Below are positions 1 through 4,712 of a stretch of DNA of 5,067 bases, one piece after another. The notes under the pieces were generated by a model, which made no database searches, was not told where the DNA came from, and saw nothing but the letters and a program-made list of their open reading frames with translations. Positions within the stretch are counted from its first letter, which is position 1. Each line of letters opens with the position of its first letter. This DNA is from Dehalococcoidia bacterium (lineage in GTDB: Bacteria; Chloroflexota; Dehalococcoidia; GIF9; AB-539-J10): contig JAUUZT010000075.1 of assembly GCA_030589825.1 (NCBI GenBank), positions 1 through 5,067 of the forward strand. The letters run 5' to 3'. The translations under genes were made by a program, and so were the position numbers.

Positions 1-107
1 CCGTCGTTATCGAGAAAATCGTTATCGAGAAAATCGTCATTGGTAATTTTTATAGTAGGTATATGACAACCTGTTCCGATGATAACTGAACGAATATTCT
101 TATTCAC
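1..107 (-). CDS. 3-oxoacyl-ACP synthase III family protein (FabH-like), N-terminus only, cut by window edge
   Basis: Only the first 35 codons plus two bases of a 36th (GG, so glycine) lie in the window. The frame starts at a GTG (105-107) and an in-frame TAA at 120-122 lies just upstream, so no longer start with a normal codon is possible. The product reads VIIGTGCHIP from residue 8, then TNDDFLDNDFLDND followed by Gly. This matches the start of KAS III (FabH-like) enzymes: a first beta strand with GTG-x-x-x-P, a TN-x-DF segment, then the FLxHxFYDxDG pattern seen in one KAS III subgroup. Such enzymes condense an acyl-CoA or acyl thioester with malonyl-ACP or a related acceptor; the catalytic Cys-His-Asn lie outside the window, so activity and substrate cannot be judged. 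I see no Shine-Dalgarno before the GTG. The gene is co-directional with the upstream SDR but separated by 176 nt, so it is probably a separate unit. Confidence 0.72.
   Translation of the reverse strand, partial: MNKNIRSVIIGTGCHIPTIKITNDDFLDNDFLDND
4..37. repeat. 15-bp tandem repeat, about 2.3 copies, inside the KAS III coding region
   Basis: The 15-base unit CGTTATCGAGAAAAT is repeated exactly at 5-19 and 20-34, and the period holds from 4 to 37. The period is five codons, so on the minus strand it encodes FLDND twice in a row in the frame of the KAS III start. The protein pattern FLxxxFxDxDG is normal for the family, so the repeat may be ordinary coding sequence, or a small duplication that happens to fit. 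It is not a CRISPR array or a noncoding satellite. Confidence 0.7.
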
Positions 108-111
108 GATG

Positions 112-125
112 CTATAAGTTTATAG
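112..125 (-). promoter_or_regulatory. Candidate promoter with palindrome for the KAS III gene
   Basis: CTATAA-GT-TTATAG is a perfect 6-bp inverted repeat with a 2-nt centre. On the minus strand it overlaps -10-like hexamers TACTAT (127-122) and TATAAA (124-119). A start site about 7 nt past TATAAA would fall near 112, giving a leader of only about five bases before the GTG at 107. That fits the absence of a Shine-Dalgarno, but no good -35 is present. Inferred from position and sequence only. Confidence 0.35.
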
Positions 126-134
126 TAGCGAGGA

Positions 135-151
135 ATTCAGTGCAACTGAAT
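135..151. promoter_or_regulatory. 17-bp palindrome, possible operator upstream of the KAS III gene
   Basis: ATTCAGTGCAACTGAAT is a perfect inverted repeat: 7-bp arms around a 3-nt centre. It sits 28 nt upstream of the GTG start, where the -35 region of the candidate promoter would be. Size and symmetry suit a dimeric repressor site. I recognise no known operator consensus, and a small chance hairpin is the alternative. Confidence 0.35.
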
Positions 152-182
152 ATGAATTGCGATAGCTGAAGTAAATTGTAGT

Positions 183-239
183 CTCTGAGCTTTCATGAGC
201 ATATTAAATTGGAATTACAGATATGAAAAACTGTCAGAG
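183..239. repeat. Imperfect inverted repeat in the gap after the SDR gene
   Basis: CTCTGA (183-188) pairs with TCAGAG (234-239) and TTTCAT (191-196) pairs with ATGAAA (223-228). The two stems are joined by a 2/5-nt internal loop and close a 26-nt loop. It could be a weak RNA hairpin at the 3' end of the operon transcript. AT-rich sequence gives such pairs readily by chance. Confidence 0.25.
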
Positions 240-243
240 CTAT

Positions 244-279
244 CAGGCTAATATGAAATACAACGGGTTAATTAGCCTG
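244..279 (-). terminator. Possible transcription terminator after the SDR gene
   Basis: CAGGCTAAT (244-252) and ATTAGCCTG (271-279) form a perfect 9-bp inverted repeat around an 18-nt loop. It begins 4 nt past the SDR stop codon (284-286, TGA). On the minus strand the next T run, five T's at 226-230, comes about 13 nt after the stem rather than directly after it. It is therefore not a textbook intrinsic terminator. It may instead be a 3'-end stabilising hairpin. Position supports a transcript end; structure supports it only partly. Confidence 0.4.
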
Positions 280-283
280 TAAA

Positions 284-1054
284 TCAGCGAGCCATCCAGC
301 CACCATCGACGTTTACTATGGTGCCATGCAGGTAATCAGATGCTGCAGAGGCAAGAAAGACGGCGGTTCCCTTCAGGTCGTCGGGGACACCCCATCTGCC
401 TGCCGGTAAACGGTCGAGGATAGTCTTGCTACGCACCGGGTCGCCCTGCAACGGTGCTGTATTCCGCGTCTCAATATAGCCGGGAGCGATAGCGTTAACG
501 TTTACACCGTGAGCAGCCCATTCATTTGCCAGTGCCTTGGTGAGTTGGCCTATGCCACCTTTGCTGGCTGCGTAGCTGGGCACTGTGATTCCCCCTGAAT
601 AGGTCAGCATTGAGGCGGTGAAGACTATTTTCCCCGAGCCACGAGCTACCATATCTCTTCCAAACTCGCGACTGAGGATGAAGTGGGAATTGAGGTTAAT
701 CTCAATTATGGTATTCCAGTAATCGTCGGGATATTCCACCGCAGGGCTTCGCAGTACCGTGCCCGCATTGCTGAACAAGATGTCTATGGGAGGATTGTCA
801 GCTTTGACTCGATTGATGAATCGTTTGGTAGCATCCCTTTTACTGAAGTCACACTGGTACCCGTGGAAACTATGGCCCAAGGCTTTGACATCCTTCTCAA
901 TATCGCTACCAGATTCCTCAAGTGTAAGACTGACCCCGATTATGTCAGCACCGGCCTCAGCCAGAGCCATGGTCATAGCTTTTCCTATTCCATGCTTGCA
1001 GCCTGTAACCAGGGCTAATTTCCCCTCAAGGCTGAATTTATCCAATATGCTCAT
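284..1054 (-). CDS. KduD-like short-chain dehydrogenase/reductase (SDR), sugar-acid oxidoreductase
   Basis: A 256-residue classical SDR, the usual length for the family. The cofactor-binding TGCKHGIG is at 17-24, and SNAG (95-98) stands in the place of NNAG. The catalytic set is N120, S148, Y161 and K165 (YAASK), followed by PG at 191-192. The C-terminal half (NEWAAHGVNVNAIAPGY, LPAGRWG, a final DGGW-x-AR) closely follows remembered E. coli KduD, the 2-dehydro-3-deoxy-D-gluconate 5-dehydrogenase, and gluconate 5-dehydrogenases. A soluble NAD(P)-dependent enzyme acting on a sugar acid is expected. The acidic residue usual for NAD preference after beta-2 is not obvious (VSL, 41-43), so cofactor choice is open. 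The start is clear: AAGGAGG lies 6 nt before the ATG. It is the last gene of the operon, 57 nt after the PdxA2 gene. Exact substrate is not determinable; assigning kduD itself would be over-reach because no pectin or uronate genes are seen. Confidence 0.88.
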   Translation of the reverse strand: MSILDKFSLEGKLALVTGCKHGIGKAMTMALAEAGADIIGVSLTLEESGSDIEKDVKALGHSFHGYQCDFSKRDATKRFINRVKADNPPIDILFSNAGTVLRSPAVEYPDDYWNTIIEINLNSHFILSREFGRDMVARGSGKIVFTASMLTYSGGITVPSYAASKGGIGQLTKALANEWAAHGVNVNAIAPGYIETRNTAPLQGDPVRSKTILDRLPAGRWGVPDDLKGTAVFLASAASDYLHGTIVNVDGGWMAR

Positions 1055-1060
1055 TGCTTT

Positions 1061-1067
1061 CCTCCTT
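1061..1067 (-). promoter_or_regulatory. Strong Shine-Dalgarno for the SDR gene
   Basis: On the minus strand AAGGAGG ends 6 nt before the ATG at 1054. It is the best ribosome binding site in the window. It fits a gene that, unlike the two before it, does not overlap its upstream neighbour and must recruit ribosomes itself. Confidence 0.8.
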
Positions 1068-1111
1068 CTACAATCTCGGGAGTATGCTGTTATATAAAAG
1101 CTATTGTGGTG

Positions 1112-2113
1112 TTATTTTCGGTTGTGACTCATAAGAACTGCAAGCTTGATTGCCTCTACCAGGCTCTTTGGGTCGGCAGTGCCTTTGCCCGCTTTACCGA
1201 AGTTGGTACCATGGTCAACGGATGTTCTAATGATGGGTAATCCCAGAGTGACATTGACCCCATCCAATATGCCCAGCATCTTGATGGCAATATGCCCCTG
1301 GTCATGATACATGGCGACATTCGCATCAAACTGCCCCTGCGATGCCCGGTAGAATACCGAGTCTGGAGGATAAGGGCCGGTTACATTAATGCCCTCCTCG
1401 CTTGTCTGCTTGATGGCAGGGGAAATTATCTTTTCTTCCTGGTCTCCAAACAGGCCGTGCTCGCCAGCATGTGGGTTCAGACCCGCCACGGCGATGCTTG
1501 GGCTGGCAACTCCCATCTGCCGTGTAGCACTATCGGTGAGACGGATTACAGTAGCTATTCGTTTTGTAGTGATAATCTCGGTAGCCTTGCGCAACGAGAC
1601 ATGCGTGGTTGCATGTGATATGCGTAGTTTAGGAGAGGTAAGCATCATGCATACATCAGTCACCTTGCACTTATCGGCCAGTATCTCGGTGTGCCCGTCA
1701 TAGTGATAGCCACCCATGTTCAGAGATTCCTTGTTTATAGCAGAGGTAACCATGGCGTCTACTTCTTTTGCAAGGGCAAGGTCGATTGCCATAGCGATAT
1801 ATTCGAAGGCAGCTTTACCCGTCATAGCACTTATTGTCGCATATTTCAGCTTGGTGAGGTCCAGATTTTTCAGGTCTATGACATCGAGGATGCCTTTTTC
1901 AAACTTTGCCTCGTCCAAGGTTCGTATGCCGCGTATCTCGCCGGGCGTTCCTGTAATCTTAAGGGCGACTCGCATGGCAGCGGCATCTCCAATTACTACC
2001 GGACGACAGATATCTCTCGCTTCAGGTTCTATCATTGCCTTGGTAATTAACTCGGCTCCTGAACCAGCGGCGTCGCCCATGGTGATAGCCAGTAAAGGTT
2101 TCTGTTGATTCAC
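1112..2113 (-). CDS. pdxA2: PdxA2-type 4-phosphate dehydrogenase (D-threonate/D-erythronate 4-phosphate dehydrogenase family)
   Basis: A 333-residue PdxA-family protein of normal length. The three metal-binding histidines are present: H171 (ATTHVSL), H215 (GLNPHAGE) and H270 (MYHDQGH). Substrate-contact motifs GHTE (140-143) and RTSVDHGT (296-303) are also intact. PdxA proper oxidises 4-phosphohydroxy-L-threonine in vitamin B6 synthesis. The paralogue PdxA2 oxidises D-threonate 4-phosphate, whose product loses CO2 to give dihydroxyacetone phosphate. Adjacency to a DUF1537 kinase and PdxA2-like stretches (GEHGLFGD, AMYHDQGHI, GVNVTLGLP) favour PdxA2. The N-terminal signature reads MGDAAGSGAE (12-21) where the family usually has MGDPAGIGPE. 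The start is GTG (2111-2113), overlapping the kinase stop as GTGA. A GAGAGGGGG tract 8 nt upstream, inside the kinase gene, can serve as Shine-Dalgarno. Starting at M12 would remove the first beta strand, so GTG is preferred. Confidence 0.9.
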   Translation of the reverse strand: MNQQKPLLAITMGDAAGSGAELITKAMIEPEARDICRPVVIGDAAAMRVALKITGTPGEIRGIRTLDEAKFEKGILDVIDLKNLDLTKLKYATISAMTGKAAFEYIAMAIDLALAKEVDAMVTSAINKESLNMGGYHYDGHTEILADKCKVTDVCMMLTSPKLRISHATTHVSLRKATEIITTKRIATVIRLTDSATRQMGVASPSIAVAGLNPHAGEHGLFGDQEEKIISPAIKQTSEEGINVTGPYPPDSVFYRASQGQFDANVAMYHDQGHIAIKMLGILDGVNVTLGLPIIRTSVDHGTNFGKAGKGTADPKSLVEAIKLAVLMSHNRK

Positions 2114-3354
2114 AATAAATACCCCCTCTCAAGATATGATATGGCTTTAATTATAGCATCTTCGCTTCCGAAGCCACCAGCCTTGGTAACCAGCCTGGTA
2201 TAATTGCCGTGGATATCACTGAATTTACCGGCAGGCACTCCCGTCTCCACTTCCCCCTGGACCTGTATAGCGCCTATACCAAGCCGCCTGCATAGTTCTA
2301 AGGCAGTGTCGCCTCCACAGAGGAAAAGCCCGGCTATATCCTGGATGCTTAATATATCCGCCACGAGGTCTGCCAGTATGCCGGATACAGACCGTTTTAA
2401 TGCAGGCATGTACTGAGAGAAAGTAGAGGTGACGGCAACGGTTTTTCCTTGCCTGAGCAGGTCTCTGGCTTCCAGCAAGGTTTGGTCCATCTCGGTTGTA
2501 TATGACTGGATGTCGGCTGGTAATCCGATTTTCATCTCCAGTATAGGGATATCCAGTTCGTTTTGTACCTTGCGGAGTTGTGTGGCACTAATCTGATGCC
2601 GACTGCCGACAGCCAGTAGCGCAGCCCCACGGGGTTCGTTGGCTGATACCTTTAGTGACTTAGCTTTAGACTTCTTAATGGGGAAATTGCACAGCTCTCG
2701 AGCCAGTCCTGCTGACCCGCATAGCAGCCAGTTTGCCCTTGCCATAGCTGAAGCACTGGCGATAGTATGCAGGTTAGATTGTTCAACAGCATCACAGACC
2801 AGGACCCTTTCTGACCGGTTAGAGAACTCGTGATACAGAAATTCGGCACCGGCAGTGATATTTTCAAGTGATATCATACCTACAGGATATCCAATCGATT
2901 GTTCCAGCATACGTGGTATATGGGACTCAGTTACCGGGTTTACAGGATCATTGGCAAACTGTGTTTCTGACACAGGCGTGTTATTTACCAGCAGCATACC
3001 ATTTAGGGTTGTTCTTCCCATTGCAGGGAAGGCTGGAGCCACTATTACTTTCTCACAGGACAGGCTATCCATCGCTGCCATCAGCTCGGCACTTATATTT
3101 CCTCTCAGTGTGGAATCTATTTTCTTGTAGACTATGTCATCCTTTAATTCCGATGACAGCTTCCGTACTTTATTTGATGCTGTGTCCGGGTCATCACCGC
3201 GACTGTCGGTGCTGATAACCATCACGTCCGTAATCCGTGATGGATTGTGGTCAAGAACCACTACGGTGCTTAATCCCATAGTGGCGAAGTAACCGCTACT
3301 GTCCATTGCACCGGTCAGGTCATCAGCTATGATGCTTAACCTTTTTTCTTTCAT
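2110..3354 (-). CDS. DUF1537 four-carbon acid-sugar kinase (D-threonate/D-erythronate/3-oxo-tetronate kinase family)
   Basis: A 414-residue protein of full family length with both domains. The N-terminal substrate-binding domain shows IADDLTGAMDSS (9-20), the KKIDSTLRGN segment (77-86), APAFPAMGRTT (106-116) and DPVNPVTESHIP (136-147). The C-terminal nucleotide-binding domain shows VGSRHQISATQ (249-259), GGDTALELCRRLG (347-359), ETGVPAGKFSD (370-380) and KAGGFGSEDAI (391-401). Members phosphorylate O-4 of four-carbon acid sugars with ATP (DtnK, DenK, LtnK, OtnK) in the cytosol; some relatives act on 3-oxo-isoapionate. The partner gene PdxA2 points to D-threonate or a stereoisomer, because the OtnK route normally comes with a separate dehydrogenase, isomerase and class II aldolase, none seen here. 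The ATG overlaps the stop of the HD gene (ATGA), and no clear Shine-Dalgarno lies close upstream, so translation probably depends on coupling. Stereospecificity cannot be read from sequence. Confidence 0.92.
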   Translation of the reverse strand: MKEKRLSIIADDLTGAMDSSGYFATMGLSTVVVLDHNPSRITDVMVISTDSRGDDPDTASNKVRKLSSELKDDIVYKKIDSTLRGNISAELMAAMDSLSCEKVIVAPAFPAMGRTTLNGMLLVNNTPVSETQFANDPVNPVTESHIPRMLEQSIGYPVGMISLENITAGAEFLYHEFSNRSERVLVCDAVEQSNLHTIASASAMARANWLLCGSAGLARELCNFPIKKSKAKSLKVSANEPRGAALLAVGSRHQISATQLRKVQNELDIPILEMKIGLPADIQSYTTEMDQTLLEARDLLRQGKTVAVTSTFSQYMPALKRSVSGILADLVADILSIQDIAGLFLCGGDTALELCRRLGIGAIQVQGEVETGVPAGKFSDIHGNYTRLVTKAGGFGSEDAIIKAISYLERGYLL

Positions 3355-4376
3355 TTTCTGCCAGCGGCCTCTTCACTGATGGTTTTACAGAAATCCCTGA
3401 CGTGTTGCAGGCTGTTTCTGGCCTGTTCTGAGACAGAGCCACGTGAATCTTGCTCTATCCATTTCTCTCGTTCAGGAATCCAGTTTTGCTGGAGATGGAG
3501 CATTTCCTTGCTGAAGTCTGGTTCACTGGTCTGGCTTACGAAATAGTTAATAACACCAAGCATTCCATATTTCGTGTTTAGCTCAGGGTTATTTTGTTCT
3601 GTAATAAACTGCTGGTACAGTTGCTGTTTACGCCGTTGTCTCTTTCTTCCCATCTCTCGAGCCAATCCGGTTAACATACCTTCGGCGAAGCTTTGTTTGC
3701 GATTGATCCATGGCTCAATGCTGGTGATGTACTGCGCCATGTTAAATCCCCCGTTCTGGAGATGCATCGGGGCGTGAATATGAATATTACGAAAGAAAGC
3801 AACGTAGCCCAGGTTAGCATCCATGGTATCTGCGTCGTAGATGATTTTATTTTCTATCTTACCATAGACATGATTATATTCCTCTGGAGTAAGTTTTAGA
3901 GGCTTCACATGGGCGGCGATGATTGAAGATACGTTATCTATGAAACCTTGCTCCAGATAATATCTCTCAAGTAATTTCCTGGCTATGAACGCCCCCGAGA
4001 TATGATGCATGGAGCCATAGAGATTGTTGCTGTCGTAGAGTTCGGTAACGATGTTGCTACGGGCAGGCATCAGCACCTCATTTTTCCAGAATCCATTCTC
4101 GTCAAGTATCCTTTTACCATCACTATCCGTATATATTTCTCCGTCATAGGGCTTGGTGATATCATGAAGGGTTGCGGCAAATGAAAGTGCAAGCTGGTCA
4201 GCGCCCTCGCGCCTGCCCAGTTCAAGGCATGTAGCACGTACCCTCTGCGTGTGATTAGGCAGGTAGCGTTTCCAGCGGAAACCAACGCGGTCCTCGTCCC
4301 AGAGCCTAAAGGTCTCCAGTGCCAGTTCATTCAGTTCCTTCTGAATTATTTGATAATTGGTGTTGTTATTTGCCAT
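3351..4376 (-). CDS. HD-domain phosphohydrolase-like protein of unknown substrate, first gene of the acid-sugar operon
   Basis: A 341-residue soluble protein with no signal peptide or membrane segment. The HD-superfamily metal ligands are visible in order: H42 (NHTQRV), H71-D72 (TLHDITKP), H124/H125 (SMHHISGA), H156 (AAHVKP) and D181 or D183 (IIYDADTMDANLG). About 50 residues separate HD from the next histidine pair, which is long and includes a charged stretch (TDSDGKRILDENG, 83-95). The C-terminal third (about 225-341) is rich in Lys, Arg and Gln, probably helical (a cluster of basic residues at 244-250), and has no motif I recognise. HD proteins hydrolyse phosphomono- or diesters, often nucleotides, but the motif alone does not name a substrate. 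It heads the operon and overlaps the kinase by 4 nt, which ties it to acid-sugar metabolism by inference only. The Shine-Dalgarno GGAG (4391-4394) is 14 nt from the ATG, unusually far; no other ATG, GTG or TTG start fits better. Confidence 0.8.
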   Translation of the reverse strand: MANNNTNYQIIQKELNELALETFRLWDEDRVGFRWKRYLPNHTQRVRATCLELGRREGADQLALSFAATLHDITKPYDGEIYTDSDGKRILDENGFWKNEVLMPARSNIVTELYDSNNLYGSMHHISGAFIARKLLERYYLEQGFIDNVSSIIAAHVKPLKLTPEEYNHVYGKIENKIIYDADTMDANLGYVAFFRNIHIHAPMHLQNGGFNMAQYITSIEPWINRKQSFAEGMLTGLAREMGRKRQRRKQQLYQQFITEQNNPELNTKYGMLGVINYFVSQTSEPDFSKEMLHLQQNWIPEREKWIEQDSRGSVSEQARNSLQHVRDFCKTISEEAAGRK

Positions 4377-4391
4377 CTGAATTTCGTGATC

Positions 4392-4406
4392 TCCTGTTAA
4401 CCAGGA
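4392..4406 (-). promoter_or_regulatory. Small hairpin overlapping the ribosome binding site of the HD gene
   Basis: TCCTG (4392-4396) and CAGGA (4402-4406) are perfect 5-bp arms around TTAAC. On the mRNA the second arm carries most of the GGAG (4391-4394) that serves the HD gene. If transcription starts near 4405, the hairpin is the very 5' end of the message and could mask the ribosome binding site. The stem is short and may be chance. Confidence 0.35.
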
Positions 4407-4411
4407 AAAAC

Positions 4412-4420
4412 ATTATAGCA
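4412..4420 (-). promoter_or_regulatory. Extended -10 promoter for the four-gene operon
   Basis: The minus strand reads TGCTATAAT, which is a perfect TATAAT with the TGn extension of extended -10 promoters. No hexamer 16-18 nt upstream resembles TTGACA, which is typical when the TG extension compensates. A start about 7 nt downstream, near 4405, gives a leader of roughly 29 nt before the ATG at 4376. Its position directly upstream of the first gene makes it the likely operon promoter. Confidence 0.65.
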
Positions 4421-4432
4421 CCTGTGGGTAGA

Positions 4433-4450
4433 TTTCTGCTTTCGCAGGAA
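4433..4450. promoter_or_regulatory. Operator-like inverted repeat in the -35 region of the operon promoter
   Basis: TTTCTGC-TTTC-GCAGGAA forms 7-bp arms with one mismatch around a 4-nt centre. On the minus strand the core CTGC-GAAA-GCAG would also be a GNRA-loop hairpin if transcribed. It lies 16-33 nt upstream of the -10 hexamer, where a regulator would affect polymerase binding. I match it to no known operator, and no regulator gene is in the window. Confidence 0.35.
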
Positions 4451-4471
4451 TTACAAGGGTATTCTCACAAT

Positions 4472-4500
4472 AGTCCTCTCCCTATAAGAGAGAGGGTACT
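4472..4500. repeat. REP-like intergenic inverted repeat
   Basis: CCTCTC (4475-4480) pairs with GAGAGG (4490-4495), and AGT (4472-4474) with ACT (4498-4500) across a 2-nt bulge. The surrounding pattern CTCAC-x-x-TA-x-TCCTCTCCC then AGAGAGGG resembles the dispersed CTC/GAG-type palindromes common between genes in many bacterial genomes. It is in noncoding sequence and has no T run, so a terminator role is unlikely. Whether it recurs in this genome cannot be seen here. Confidence 0.45.
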
Positions 4501-4622
4501 CAGAGGTATAAAGGTGATACATTGGCAACAAAATAGACTGATGACATAGGTAACAAATATCTCCTGTGATGAAAATGAAGCGCTTAGCAAGGGTAGGTAA
4601 TTATAGGAAAAGAAGATGGAAC

Positions 4623-4668
4623 CCCTCCTTAAGAGATGTGTAGCCCCTGGCAATGGGGAGGAGGAGGG
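4623..4668. repeat. Nested inverted repeat upstream of the acyltransferase gene
   Basis: CCCTCCT (4623-4629) pairs perfectly with AGGAGGG (4662-4668). Inside it, CCCC (4644-4647) pairs with GGGG (4655-4658) around TGGCAAT. The C/T-rich left arm and G/A-rich right arm resemble the inverted repeat at 4472-4500, suggesting a second dispersed repeat or remnant. It ends 44 nt before the ATG at 4713. Confidence 0.4.
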
Positions 4669-4712
4669 AATTGATTCAGGTAAGCTAAAATGATAAGCTG
4701 ATAGCAGTTTCT

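Larger units (their letters stand above)
4377..4712. other. Divergent intergenic region, no gene seen
   Basis: This 336-nt stretch separates the minus-strand operon from the plus-strand acyltransferase gene. I find no tRNA and no convincing protein gene; short open frames here have no ribosome binding site or recognisable product. It holds the operon promoter, a hairpin over the first ribosome binding site, an operator-like repeat and two purine/pyrimidine-biased inverted repeats, listed separately. A plus-strand promoter is not clear: TAAAAT (4686-4691) could be a -10 but has no -35. Confidence 0.7.

Noticed and set aside
4..37. CRISPR or noncoding satellite at the left edge
   Set aside because: The units are only 15 bp, directly adjacent with no spacers, and lie inside a coding frame.
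1..66. Plus-strand open frame through the tandem repeat (SLSRK repeated), and the minus-strand ATG at 40 (TIFSI repeated)
   Set aside because: Both are other frames of the same repeat. The remaining minus-strand frame from GTG 107 gives a recognisable KAS III N-terminus with a final Gly, so it is preferred.
1691..2108. Long plus-strand open frames antisense to the PdxA2 gene
   Set aside because: They have no recognisable product and are explained by the codon structure of the well-supported minus-strand gene.
1112..2113. PdxA as a vitamin B6 biosynthesis enzyme
   Set aside because: The gene overlaps a DUF1537 kinase and shows PdxA2-like segments; no other pyridoxal biosynthesis gene is present. 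A B6 role is not excluded but is less likely.
4472..4500. Intrinsic terminator
   Set aside because: No T run follows the stem on either strand and no gene ends nearby.
4578..4585. AAGCGCTT 8-bp palindrome as an operator
   Set aside because: An 8-bp palindrome is expected by chance at this length, and it lies away from any recognised promoter.
4319..4653. Short open frames on both strands in the divergent intergenic region
   Set aside because: They lack a convincing ribosome binding site, have unusual composition and run through the promoter or inverted repeats.
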